Part shown: piece by piece, positions 7,874 through 15,751 of the stretch
Layout: each line of letters begins with the position of its first letter
Numbering within the stretch: the stretch's first letter is position 1
Source of the DNA: an uncultured Prevotellaceae bacterium
GTDB lineage: Bacteria; Bacteroidota; Bacteroidia; Bacteroidales; Bacteroidaceae
NCBI GenBank assembly: GCA_945827465.1
Contig: CALZOH010000011.1
Coordinates: forward strand, 1-26,069
Length of the DNA stretch: 26,069 bases
Reading direction: 5' to 3'
Translations under genes and position numbers: made by a program
Notes under the pieces: model-generated
The model's input: only the letters and a program-made list of their open reading frames with translations
Databases searched by the model: none
Told to the model about the DNA's origin: nothing

Positions 7874-8598
7874 GTAGTTGTTCTATGGTGTATGTTCATG
7901 ATGTGCACGGCGGCCAGTGCAGCTGTTTCAGTGCGCAATCGGCTTTCGCCCAGGCTTACGGAGCGGTAGCCCACCTGAAGGGCCTGTCTCACTTCGTTGG
8001 CGGAGAAGTCTCCCTCAGGTCCAATCATCACTACGGCGTCGGCTTGAGGGTCTTTGAGCGCGTCAAACAGGAAGGGCCGCCCTTCGGGAGTGAGTTCCGG
8101 CTCGTTGTAACAATGTGCGATGAAGCGTTCAGCCGTCATGTGGCGCTGCAGGAAGTCTTTCAACTTGACCGGACCTTCCAAACGGGGCAAAAAAGCCTTG
8201 TGGCTTTGCTTCATGGCCGAAATCAGGATGCGACCAAGCCTTTCGATGTTGACGTGATGACGTTCTGAGAAGTCACAATCGAGTAAAGTGAGGCTGTCAA
8301 AGCCTATTTCGGTGGCTTTTTCCACCAACCATTCCGTGCGATCGATATTTTTGGTGGGAGCAACGGCCAAATGCAGGTGGCCATGCCATGTGGGTTGCTG
8401 GGGAAGGGTTTCGCGAATCTCGAAGAAGCATTTTTTCCCTTGAGTGACCACTACGGCGTGATGCAGAAGGCCTTCGCCGTCAACCACCACCATTTCGCTG
8501 CCGTCGGTCAGTCTCAATACGCGGAGGGCATGCTTTGCCTCGTCTTCCGGAAGTTCGTTACTGCCGTGGGGAGCATAGAAATAGTGTACTTCCTTCAT
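7861..8598 (-). CDS. rsmE: 16S rRNA (uracil1498-N3)-methyltransferase
   Basis: Methylates U1498 of 16S rRNA in the 30S subunit with S-adenosylmethionine. It is a SPOUT-fold enzyme of normal length (245 residues): an N-terminal PUA-like domain (about 1-70), LAVAPTKNIDRTEWLVEKATEIG (segment near 77-99), and the SAM-binding knot with MIGPEGDFS (191-199) and SLGESRLRTETAA (215-227). Its start overlaps the BFN gene stop in an ATGA arrangement, and its stop overlaps the next gene, so the three genes are translated as a tight operon. Confidence 0.95.
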   Translation of the reverse strand: MKEVHYFYAPHGSNELPEDEAKHALRVLRLTDGSEMVVVDGEGLLHHAVVVTQGKKCFFEIRETLPQQPTWHGHLHLAVAPTKNIDRTEWLVEKATEIGFDSLTLLDCDFSERHHVNIERLGRILISAMKQSHKAFLPRLEGPVKLKDFLQRHMTAERFIAHCYNEPELTPEGRPFLFDALKDPQADAVVMIGPEGDFSANEVRQALQVGYRSVSLGESRLRTETAALAAVHIMNIHHRTTTCNF

Positions 8599-9137
8599 TT
8601 TCTGCGATTGATTTCGTCCCGAAGTTGTGACGCCAGTTCGTAATTTTCATTTTCGACGGCCTGCGTGAGGGCATCTTCCAGCATTTTCTGGCTAAGAATG
8701 TTCATGGGCATGGCAATCATGCCCTTACTGCCGCTGCGAATGTACTGCTGATCCATGATTTCTGAGGTAATGTAGAAGCTGCACCTCAACGTGAGGGCCA
8801 TCAGAATGGCCTGAGGAGCGGGCAACGTTGTCAGCACGTCTTGTCCGTATTGCCTAAGGCGAATATGGGCCTGATATTGGCTGTCGACAAGTTGGTCAAT
8901 CAAAATCTCATCCACCAAGATGTCAAACTCCGTCCGAATGTTGTCGAAGAAGGTCTGCCACGGATTTTTCAGACGTCCTCCGTGGTGGAGCACGCTCATC
9001 AGGTCGACCGCGTCACGTTCACCCATCGGAATGGGGAGGAAACGCTCGCCATACTTTTCCTTCACCAACATGAGATAGAGCTCAGCTTGTGAAGATATTC
9101 TGTTAATGTCTACAACCTTGAGTTGAATCTTTTCCAT
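8595..9137 (-). CDS. Bifunctional nuclease (BFN/DUF151) domain protein with C-terminal UVR motif
   Basis: A 180-residue protein. Residues about 1-135 are a BFN (DUF151) domain, with the conserved IPMGERDAVDLMSVL and the segment INQ-like DILVDEILIDQL near residue 72. Residues about 147-180 are a UVR motif (LEDALTQAVENENYELASQLRDEINRR), the UvrB-UvrC-type interaction helix pair also found on other proteins. Some DUF151 proteins have nuclease activity; the biological role in Bacteroidota is not settled. It is first in the operon with rsmE and the kinase-RapZ gene. Confidence 0.88.
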   Translation of the reverse strand: MEKIQLKVVDINRISSQAELYLMLVKEKYGERFLPIPMGERDAVDLMSVLHHGGRLKNPWQTFFDNIRTEFDILVDEILIDQLVDSQYQAHIRLRQYGQDVLTTLPAPQAILMALTLRCSFYITSEIMDQQYIRSGSKGMIAMPMNILSQKMLEDALTQAVENENYELASQLRDEINRRK

Positions 9138-9167
9138 TTGTTTGTTTTACGCCGAAACGGCTTTCTG

Positions 9168-9198
9168 CAAAAATACGGAAATAATCCGAGCAAGGCAA
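9168..9198 (-). promoter_or_regulatory. Promoter of the BFN-rsmE-kinase/RapZ operon
   Basis: On the minus strand, TATTTTTG (plus positions 9168-9175) matches TAnnTTTG, with a TTG (9196-9198) 20 bases upstream as a -33 element. It lies about 30 bases before the BFN start codon. Confidence 0.55.
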
Positions 9199-9291
9199 TT
9201 CCTGAGCTCCTCTTTTTCTGTTTCCTGTTGTTCATTTCTGACCTTCGGCCAATTCTTCTCTGCTGAAAGGATGGAAGTGCTGTTTTTTTGC

Positions 9292-9299
9292 TACTTTTG
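9292..9299 (+). promoter_or_regulatory. Candidate -7 element for the sugar nucleotidyltransferase gene
   Basis: TACTTTTG matches TAnnTTTG and lies 24 bases before the ATG at 9324. No clear -33 TTTG is present at the usual spacing. It forms a divergent promoter region with the BFN operon. Confidence 0.45.
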
Positions 9300-9323
9300 A
9301 ATCCAAAATAAGTTCTTTTTCTA

Positions 9324-10085
9324 ATGAAAGCCATGATTTTTGCCGCCGGACTGGGTACTCGTCTCGGCGAACTCACTGCCCATACGCCCAAAGCCCTCGT
9401 TCCGGTGTTGAGGCGACCTCTTTTGGAGTGGACCATCCTGCGTCTTTATCATGCAGGAGCAACCGACATCGTTGTAAATGTTCATCACTTCTCAGAACAG
9501 GTTATCCGCTTCCTGCGCACGTTTCCCTCCATGCCGGGGTTGTCACTGCGCGTGAGCGATGAGACCGATTGCCTGCTCGACACAGGAGGTGGACTGAAGA
9601 AGGCATTTCCGCTCTTCTCGCAAAATGGTTCTGACGAACCGGTTTTAATACATAATGTGGATATTTTCAGCAATGTGGATTTGCCGGAATTCTATCGGCA
9701 TGCCGAAAATCACGATGCCCTTCTCTTGGTGAACAAGCGCACCACTACTGGAAGGTACTTATTATTTAATGAGGAAGATCGTTTAGTGGGTTGGACCAAT
9801 ATCATGACGGGCGAGGTGCGCACTCCTTATCAGCAACTCGACCTGACGCAATGCCGTCAGTTGGCTTTCGGGGGTATCCATGTGGTTTCGCCGCGCCTGT
9901 CAGTGGCTATGCAAGCCTGGCCGGAATGTTTTGGCATTATGGACTTCTATATTCGCGAGTGCCATCGCCTGGATATTCGCGGATATGAGCTTCATAATTT
10001 GCAATTACTGGATGTGGGCAAGCCCGAAACCATTTCTCAGGCGGCCGACTTCATTCAAAATTATTCTTCAGAGCTTCTGGGTTGA
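9324..10085 (+). CDS. Sugar-1-phosphate nucleotidyltransferase (MurU-like)
   Basis: A 253-residue NTP_transferase fold enzyme that joins a sugar 1-phosphate to a nucleotide. The N-terminal signature is FAAGLGTRLGELTAHTPKALVPV (segment at residues 5-27), followed by VNVHHFSEQV, DTGGGLKKAF and the metal-binding IHNVDIFSNVD. It has a single domain with no hexapeptide acetyltransferase repeat, like MurU (MurNAc-1-phosphate uridylyltransferase) and unlike GlmU. Its closeness to the APH-like kinase fits an AmgK/MurU-type recycling pair, but substrate cannot be read from sequence. Its 3' end overlaps the convergent zinc-ribbon gene by 25 bases. Confidence 0.85.
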   Translation: MKAMIFAAGLGTRLGELTAHTPKALVPVLRRPLLEWTILRLYHAGATDIVVNVHHFSEQVIRFLRTFPSMPGLSLRVSDETDCLLDTGGGLKKAFPLFSQNGSDEPVLIHNVDIFSNVDLPEFYRHAENHDALLLVNKRTTTGRYLLFNEEDRLVGWTNIMTGEVRTPYQQLDLTQCRQLAFGGIHVVSPRLSVAMQAWPECFGIMDFYIRECHRLDIRGYELHNLQLLDVGKPETISQAADFIQNYSSELLG

Positions 10086-11173
10086 ACGGGACGGGCTTCT
10101 TCCGTCATTTTAACGTCCAACAACTGCAGGGAAGGCGATAACTTCACCACGGTAGCGAAATAATTCGACCGCACATAACCTTGGGAAGAGGTGAGCAGAC
10201 GTTGTACGCTCATTTTAGCCAGATAAATATAACTGTCATGCTCTCCCGGTGCCTTGGTAACGAATATCGGGCTTACCGAAAGCATTCTGACCTTTGAATT
10301 TTGGCCATGCAGGGTTTCACACATTTCGCGTAGCTGACTGGTAACGGCTTCGACGGCCATGGTATCGACTGCTTCGGGTTGATTGTCGGATATGGCGTTA
10401 AGATAAGCGATCACTCGTTGGCGCACGGTGTGTCGCTCGCCGAAGGTAGTGGTAAACAGGGCCAGTTTTTCCTTTCCCACTTTGGCTTCAGCCACATATC
10501 GTCCCTCAGGATGTTCTTTCAGGTAGCGCTGATAGGCTTCGGGGGTGTTTTCGGCGTTTACTTCGGTCCAGTCAATGGAATCTATCTTGTTCTGACAATC
10601 TGCCACATATCGGCTTTCGGGAAAGTTTTTCATGAATTGCATGAAAGATTCCTTCGTAGACGTTGCTCCCAGTTCATCCCATTGTTTTTTGACGAGCAGA
10701 AGGCGCTCCATCTTCTTTTTGACCTCCTGACGAAAAGCCGATTCAGGATATTTGTTGAGGAAAGCCTCATATTCGCTCGGCTCCTGACTTCCGTCAAGGG
10801 CGGCGTAAGCCTGCTGCATGGCTTGCTCCTGTTGCATGCGGTCGTAGAAGTAATAACCGCCGGCTGCCACACCTAAAACCACGATGGTGGTAACCATCAC
10901 CCATAGCAGGGTGTGACCTCCCGAACGTTTTTCTTCTTTCATGTCGGGGTAGCGGTTATATCCCGCCGAAGATTTGCGTTTATGGCCCGTTTCGGATTTG
11001 CCTGCCAGGAGTTGGCAACCGCAGTTGGAACATATTGATTCGCTTTTCAGCAACACTTTGCCGCAATCGGGGCACGTGATGGTGTTGTGCTTGATTTCAA
11101 CACCACAATACGGACATTGGGGAGCTCGATCTGATACATCGTGACCGCATTCAGGACATTTAATCAATGACAT
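10061..11173 (-). CDS. Zinc-ribbon membrane protein with repeat region and NTF2-like C-terminal domain
   Basis: A 370-residue protein of unknown function. Two four-cysteine zinc ribbons open it (CPEC...CPYC, Cys6/9/20/23; CPDC...CSNC, Cys34/37/48/51), then a basic linker, one membrane segment (about 88-110), a helical region with three short repeats of the type 'YEAFLNKYPES', 'FMQFMKNFPES' and 'YQRYLKEHPEG' (about 120-240), and a C-terminal region (about 245-360) that looks like an NTF2-type alpha+beta fold. The ribbons would be cytoplasmic and the rest outside the membrane. It lies 67 bases after the small secreted protein and may be co-transcribed with it. Confidence 0.8.
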   Translation of the reverse strand: MSLIKCPECGHDVSDRAPQCPYCGVEIKHNTITCPDCGKVLLKSESICSNCGCQLLAGKSETGHKRKSSAGYNRYPDMKEEKRSGGHTLLWVMVTTIVVLGVAAGGYYFYDRMQQEQAMQQAYAALDGSQEPSEYEAFLNKYPESAFRQEVKKKMERLLLVKKQWDELGATSTKESFMQFMKNFPESRYVADCQNKIDSIDWTEVNAENTPEAYQRYLKEHPEGRYVAEAKVGKEKLALFTTTFGERHTVRQRVIAYLNAISDNQPEAVDTMAVEAVTSQLREMCETLHGQNSKVRMLSVSPIFVTKAPGEHDSYIYLAKMSVQRLLTSSQGYVRSNYFATVVKLSPSLQLLDVKMTEEARPVQPRSSEE

Positions 11174-11240
11174 GGTTTCAGGGTGATGATGATGGGAATG
11201 ATGGTTGATATAATGATTGGGGAGAACAGAGGACTGCCGC

Positions 11241-11735
11241 TTACTTCTGATCTTCTTTTTTCAGCACAGATTGCACTGCGGCGTAGGCCTTAGGCCAATT
11301 TGTGTCGAGACTGAAGGGTGTGAGCTGGCCGTCAGACACCACGTAGGCGTCGACAACATCTTTATCGGGGTCGTTAAAGATCGGATTTGAACCGGAAGCG
11401 TCTACAAAGAGCAGGATGCGCTTCTTCTTCTCGGTTTTTGAAATCTCCGTATTGAGCAGCACATCTTTAAAGAAGCTGTTGAGAAACTCATTCATGTAAT
11501 AGGCCTGGTCGTCGAGAAAGCGAACGGTCACGTCCTGATCGGTTAGGAATGCTTTTTCCTTGACATATTCCAAAGCGGCGCACTTGAACTTGGCAATGCG
11601 TCGTACCACGAGGTTATTGCCGGTATTGTCGGCCGTATTGCGGGCATCGGCGAGCATGGTGTTGTAGATGTCTTGTGCTGATGCGCTCAGGGCGAGGCTG
11701 CAGGCCAGCAGGCAGAGGGTTATCAGTTTCTTCAT
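11241..11735 (-). CDS. Small secreted protein of unknown function
   Basis: A 164-residue protein. The signal peptide ends at about SASA-Q (residue 20). The mature part is mixed alpha/beta, with a lysine-rich stretch before a strand ILLFVDASG and no cysteines in recognisable catalytic pairs. No family is recognised. The frame is open upstream to 11789, but the ATG at 11735 gives the signal peptide and overlaps the ATPase stop (ATGA), so translation is probably coupled to the upstream gene. Confidence 0.75.
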   Translation of the reverse strand: MKKLITLCLLACSLALSASAQDIYNTMLADARNTADNTGNNLVVRRIAKFKCAALEYVKEKAFLTDQDVTVRFLDDQAYYMNEFLNSFFKDVLLNTEISKTEKKKRILLFVDASGSNPIFNDPDKDVVDAYVVSDGQLTPFSLDTNWPKAYAAVQSVLKKEDQK

Positions 11736-13222
11736 AACGATGGAGATATGGGTTGATGTTTTTTCAGTTTCAAAAAATGGTCTGCACAAGTCGGAAAATC
11801 TTCTTTGTAGTGCGAGACAAAGAGCAGGGTCTTGCCCGGCAGGGCACAGAAGGCCTCGATAATGTGCTTGGCCCGGTGGCGGTGATGGGAGTCAAGACCG
11901 TGGAAGGGCTCGTCGAGGATGAGCAGGTCGGGATTCTTGACGAAAGCCCTTGCCAGCAGCACCCTTCGTTGCTCTCCACCCGAGAGCAGGGTATATTCGC
12001 GTTGGGCGAGTCGGTCGATGTCGAAGAGTTGCATCCAACCGTCTATTTTCAGGTAGTCTTCATCGGTGAAATGGCGGAACAGGCCCACCGAATCGTACAA
12101 TCCACTGGCCACAATGTCTCTCACGGGCACCGGGCGGCGATAGGTGCGATACATTTCGGGGCACACGTAGCCAATGTGTTTCTTGATATCCCAAATGCTC
12201 TCGCCGGTGCCGCGTCGGCAACCGAAGAGCGTGATGTCACAAGCATAGGCCTGAGGATTGTCGGCACTGATCAGGCTGAGCAGGGTTGATTTGCCCGAGC
12301 CGTTCTCACCTTGTATGACCCACTTCTCGCCACGATGGACACACCAGTTGAAATCTTTCAGGATGGTGCGGCTGCCGTAGCGGATGCAGACGTTGCGAAA
12401 GTGGATGACTTCGCTCGCGGCCTCCTCTGAAAGGTTTTCCCCACGGGTGAGCCGACTGATTTGTTGCTCGATAGCGGGTAATTCCGAACAAAACTCCATT
12501 TCGGCGGAGTCGGCAGGGAGGTCTGCTGTCGGAAGGGGAGCTTTTTCGATGCCATCAGCCTTTACCCGGACGATATGAGTGAATCCACGAGTGTCGGACA
12601 CCGGTCGCGAAGCTACTAAAATCAGTTGCAGCGGTAGCCGGCGGATGAGCTCTTGCAAGAAGAGAGACACCTGTTCGCGATTGAAGGTGTCCAAGCCGAT
12701 GAAAGGATTGTCAACGATGAGCAGCCGAGGTTGTGCCAAGACGGCATGGGCCAATTGGAAACGTCGGAACTCTCCACTTGACAAAAGAATGAGCTGCTTG
12801 TCCCAGAGGTCGTCCACTTTCAGCAGGGGAAGGAGCTCCCGGCTTTCGGGGTGACGTTCCAACTGTCGAAGAATGGCATCGGCCACGGTGGGCTCGTCTT
12901 CTTCAATCAAACCTTGGTTCCAACGCAGTTGGTAGAAGGCCGGTTCAGTAGAGTCACCATACTGATCGTGAAACGTTACATATTTAATGTTGTCGCTCAC
13001 ACGCTGGGAGCGGGCAGGGGAGAAGTCGTAGACAATGCGTCCGCCACTGAGGCGGTAGACGCTGCGGATGACATCAACCAAAAAAGATTTTCCGGCACCA
13101 TTGTCACCATATACCAACCACTGTTCATCCTTCTCCATGGAGAGCGTGAGAGGGCTTCCGAGGCTGATAGGAGCTATCGGGCAAACCTGTTCAAGGCGGA
13201 ACAGTGGGGATGATTGTTTCAT
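11732..13222 (-). CDS. ModF-like tandem ATP-binding ABC protein
   Basis: A 496-residue soluble protein with two ABC nucleotide-binding domains and no membrane segments. Domain 1 has Walker A GDNGAGKS (39-46), signature LSSGE and Walker B LLIVDNPF, where the catalytic glutamate is replaced by Asn172. Domain 2 is canonical: GENGSGKS (305-312), LLSGGEQRR, LLILDEPF (Glu438). This layout resembles ModF/PhrA of molybdenum gene clusters, but no modABC lies here, so the name rests on architecture only. It begins 17 bases after the ruvC stop and overlaps the next gene by 4 bases. Confidence 0.85.
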   Translation of the reverse strand: MKQSSPLFRLEQVCPIAPISLGSPLTLSMEKDEQWLVYGDNGAGKSFLVDVIRSVYRLSGGRIVYDFSPARSQRVSDNIKYVTFHDQYGDSTEPAFYQLRWNQGLIEEDEPTVADAILRQLERHPESRELLPLLKVDDLWDKQLILLSSGEFRRFQLAHAVLAQPRLLIVDNPFIGLDTFNREQVSLFLQELIRRLPLQLILVASRPVSDTRGFTHIVRVKADGIEKAPLPTADLPADSAEMEFCSELPAIEQQISRLTRGENLSEEAASEVIHFRNVCIRYGSRTILKDFNWCVHRGEKWVIQGENGSGKSTLLSLISADNPQAYACDITLFGCRRGTGESIWDIKKHIGYVCPEMYRTYRRPVPVRDIVASGLYDSVGLFRHFTDEDYLKIDGWMQLFDIDRLAQREYTLLSGGEQRRVLLARAFVKNPDLLILDEPFHGLDSHHRHRAKHIIEAFCALPGKTLLFVSHYKEDFPTCADHFLKLKKHQPISPSL

Positions 13223-13239
13223 ACGGTTGAGTCAGTTGA

Positions 13240-13809
13240 TTATTTTTCAGGGGTGTGCACTCGCGCACCGTTTTTTTTCACGAAATCGCTCCAATCGGTG
13301 TATTTGTGTCCTTGTCCGGGCACTTTTGCCTGCATGAAGTGACAGTAGGCTGCCGCCAGCGCATCGGTTGCGTCCATATAGGGCACCAACGAATCGGCGT
13401 TAAGGTGGAAAATCTTCTGAAGCATATTTGACACCTGCTCTTTAGAGGCCGCGCCGTTGCCGGTAAGGGCCATTTTGATTTTGGTAGGGGCATATTCGTG
13501 CACCGTAATGCCTTGGCTCACGGCGGCAGCAATCACTACGCCCTGGGCGCGGCCCAACTTGAGCATGCTCTGCACATTTTTCCCATAAAAGGGAGCTTCG
13601 ACAGCCAATTCAGACGGTTCAAACGAATGGATGAGGCCTGACACGCGTTCAAAAATGCGTCCTAATTTAAGATGAGGGTCTTCGCACTTCCGGAGATCGA
13701 TTACTCCCATGGTATTAAGGGTTACACGACCGTTGACAACGTCAATGACTCCGTATCCAAGTAAGTTCGTTCCCGGGTCAATGCCCATTACCCTTTTGTA
13801 ACCTTTCAT
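13240..13809 (-). CDS. ruvC: Holliday junction resolvase RuvC
   Basis: The endonuclease that cuts Holliday junctions with RuvAB in recombination repair. At 189 residues it has the normal length, with all four acidic catalytic residues: Asp11 (GIDPGTNLLGYG), Glu71 (AVEAPFYGKN), Asp146 and Asp149 (MDATDALAAAYCH). The DNA-contact motif KLGRAQGV is also present. It leads the minus-strand gene group that continues into the tandem ATPase. Confidence 0.96.
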   Translation of the reverse strand: MKGYKRVMGIDPGTNLLGYGVIDVVNGRVTLNTMGVIDLRKCEDPHLKLGRIFERVSGLIHSFEPSELAVEAPFYGKNVQSMLKLGRAQGVVIAAAVSQGITVHEYAPTKIKMALTGNGAASKEQVSNMLQKIFHLNADSLVPYMDATDALAAAYCHFMQAKVPGQGHKYTDWSDFVKKNGARVHTPEK

Positions 13810-13833
13810 TCGTCAGCCAATCTGTTTATTTTG

Positions 13834-13841
13834 CAAAAGTA
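13834..13841 (-). promoter_or_regulatory. Candidate -7 element for ruvC
   Basis: On the minus strand the sequence reads TACTTTTG, matching TAnnTTTG, about 25 bases before the ruvC start. No clear -33 element is seen. Confidence 0.45.
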
Positions 13842-13904
13842 CAAATAATAATTGTGAACAGGTGCTTTTGTTGATTCTAAAAGGATTATATCCGATTTAT
13901 TTTT

Positions 13905-13912
13905 TATCTTTG
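13905..13912 (+). promoter_or_regulatory. Candidate -7 element for the DUF1573 gene
   Basis: TATCTTTG matches TAnnTTTG exactly and lies 23 bases before the ATG at 13936. The region is AT-rich and lacks a clear -33 TTTG. It is divergent from the ruvC promoter. Confidence 0.5.
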
Positions 13913-13935
13913 CCACGTTTTAAGAAAATATTTCA

Positions 13936-14337
13936 ATGAAACGTTGTTTACACATTCTTCTCGCAGCCTTCGTTTGCATGGTGGTTTTTGGAGCCAATCC
14001 ACAGGCGGAGATAAAGTTCAGCACAACAGTTCACAACTTCGGTACGTTTAATGAAGACGATTGTCCGGTATCGTGTGCCTTTAAATTCAAAAATACAGGT
14101 ACAGCTCCGCTCATCATCAATCAGGCCATTGCCTCTTGCGGATGCACCGTGCCGAGTTTTCCCGAGAAACCCATTGCGCCAGGTGACTCCGGCGTCATCA
14201 AGATTACTTATAACGGACTGGGATATTATCCCGGCACCTTCAAGAAGGTCATCACCGTCATGACCAATGCCAAAACGCGCATGATGAGACTTTACATCGA
14301 AGGGAACATGAAAGCCCGTACAGCAACGAAGAAATAA
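13936..14337 (+). CDS. Secreted DUF1573 domain protein
   Basis: A 133-residue exported protein with a signal peptide (about 1-20, ending VFGA) and one DUF1573 Ig-like beta-sandwich domain. The family motif is visible: a hydrophobic strand FKNTGTAPLIINQA, the cysteine pair SCGCTVP, then PIAPGDSGVIKITYN. DUF1573 proteins are numerous in Bacteroidota envelopes, with no settled function. It is 25 bases upstream of the GDP-mannose pyrophosphorylase gene and may share its transcript. Confidence 0.9.
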   Translation: MKRCLHILLAAFVCMVVFGANPQAEIKFSTTVHNFGTFNEDDCPVSCAFKFKNTGTAPLIINQAIASCGCTVPSFPEKPIAPGDSGVIKITYNGLGYYPGTFKKVITVMTNAKTRMMRLYIEGNMKARTATKK

Positions 14338-14362
14338 TTTTTCCTCAAATTGTTTTTCCAAA

Positions 14363-15445
14363 ATGAGTTTGATAATGAAACAAGAACAAAACAACAATAA
14401 TTACGTGGTCATCATGGCCGGTGGAGTGGGAAGTCGCTTCTGGCCCATGAGCAGTGAAGAAAAACCCAAGCAGTTTCTCGACATATTAGGGTGCGGCCGT
14501 ACTCTCCTTCAGATGACATACGACCGATTTACGTCTGTTTGTCCTTCTGACCACGTGTATATTGTCACCGCCAAGAAATATGCAGATATTGTTCACGAGC
14601 AATTGCCCGAAGTTCCCGTCGGCAATGTGTTGCTCGAACCTTGTCGTCGCAACACGGCGCCCTGCATAGCTTATGTAAGTTGGGTGATCAAGTCGAAGAA
14701 CAACAATGCCAATATTGTGATTGCAGCCAGTGACCATTTCATTGCCGACACACAGAGTTTTGTGAACAGTATCAACTCCTGTCTGAAATTTACGAGCGAA
14801 ACCGACTCGATCGTCACCTTAGGCATCAAGCCCAGACATCCTGAGACCGGTTACGGATACATCGAAGCCGATTTGAGTTACTCTTCACCCACGAACAACA
14901 ACATCTATCGCGTAGATTCGTTTAAAGAAAAGCCTGACCTCGAGATAGCCAAGCAGTATGTGAAGGAAAACAATTACTTTTGGAACTCCGGCATTTTCAT
15001 TTGGAATGTCAATACCATCATCAATGCATTCCGTGTATATCAGCCAAGCCTTTCCAAGTTGTTTGAAGACCTCCGGCCGTTCTATGGAACGGAGCGCGAA
15101 CAGGAATTGATTGACGAAATCTATCCGCAGTGTGAAAACATCTCTGTAGATTATGCTATCATGGAAAAGGCAGACGAAATTTACGTCTATCCGGCCTCTT
15201 TTGGTTGGAGCGACTTGGGTACATGGAGCTCACTTAAAGCTCACGTAGAGCAAGACAGTCATGGTAACGCCTGCATAGGCAATAACATCAGCCTGTTTGA
15301 AACTTCCGACTGCATAATTCATACTACGCAGGAACGCCAAGTGGTCATTCAAGGCCTGAACGGATATATTGTGAGCGAAAAAGACGGCGTTCTTCTAATT
15401 TGTAAGCTCTCAGAAGAGCAACGCATCAAGTTATTCCACGATTAA
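14363..15445 (+). CDS. manC: Mannose-1-phosphate guanylyltransferase
   Basis: Makes GDP-mannose from mannose 1-phosphate and GTP, for capsule, LPS, glycoprotein and GDP-fucose synthesis. The 360-residue short form lacks the C-terminal phosphomannose isomerase domain of bifunctional enzymes. Motifs are MAGGVGSRFWPMS with EKPKQFLDI, SDHFI, the sugar-binding FKEKPD and YFWNSGIFIWN, and FGWSDLGTW. Two in-frame ATGs occur (14363 and 14375); the first is given, the second is also plausible. A strong terminator follows. Confidence 0.93.
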   Translation: MSLIMKQEQNNNNYVVIMAGGVGSRFWPMSSEEKPKQFLDILGCGRTLLQMTYDRFTSVCPSDHVYIVTAKKYADIVHEQLPEVPVGNVLLEPCRRNTAPCIAYVSWVIKSKNNNANIVIAASDHFIADTQSFVNSINSCLKFTSETDSIVTLGIKPRHPETGYGYIEADLSYSSPTNNNIYRVDSFKEKPDLEIAKQYVKENNYFWNSGIFIWNVNTIINAFRVYQPSLSKLFEDLRPFYGTEREQELIDEIYPQCENISVDYAIMEKADEIYVYPASFGWSDLGTWSSLKAHVEQDSHGNACIGNNISLFETSDCIIHTTQERQVVIQGLNGYIVSEKDGVLLICKLSEEQRIKLFHD

Positions 15446-15465
15446 ACTACTTTTTTTATCATCCC

Positions 15466-15488
15466 AAAGCCTCTTCGGAGGCTTTTTT
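15466..15488 (+). terminator. Rho-independent terminator after manC
   Basis: An 8 bp perfect stem AAAGCCTC / GAGGCTTT around a TTCG tetraloop is followed by T residues. It separates the housekeeping block from the exporter operon. Confidence 0.9.
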
Positions 15489-15720
15489 GGTTGAAATAGG
15501 TTTCGGCAGTAGCTATTACATACTGTAATGACACTTCTTCAGAGAAAGTAGCCGTGATGATATGACGGAAAAACCACTTCGTTGAATCTATCATGGATCG
15601 CTACCACCTGAAGAGGATCTTTGGGCCATATTTGAGTGCTTTTATTTCTCTTTCATAGAATTGCAACAAGAGGATTAAATTCTATCATGGCAAAAATAGA
15701 AGTATTTTAAGATTAATTAT
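15489..15720. other. Non-coding gap upstream of the leader-peptide operon
   Basis: No convincing gene is seen. A 21-codon frame at 15593-15658 has no promoter, family resemblance or GG motif. A ten-base direct repeat, TCTATCATGG, occurs at 15587-15596 and 15681-15690; the second copy lies about 30-40 bases before the -7 element, where an activator could bind, but this is speculation. Confidence 0.35.
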
Positions 15721-15728
15721 TACCTTTG
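15721..15728 (+). promoter_or_regulatory. -7 promoter element of the leader/exporter operon
   Basis: TACCTTTG matches TAnnTTTG exactly. Transcription would begin near 15735, leaving a 5' leader of under 20 bases before the ATG at 15752. There is no good -33 TTTG, which suggests a weak or activator-dependent promoter. It is the only such element found close upstream of the operon. Confidence 0.55.
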
Positions 15729-15751
15729 CAGAAAGGAAAGGACTGACACGA

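Noticed and set aside
7166..8268. Plus-strand frames opposite the kinase-RapZ and rsmE genes
   Set aside because: Shadow frames: the minus-strand products have full catalytic motifs, and these frames have none.
15593..15658. A 21-codon frame upstream of the operon
   Set aside because: No promoter, no GG motif, no family resemblance; frames of this length arise by chance.
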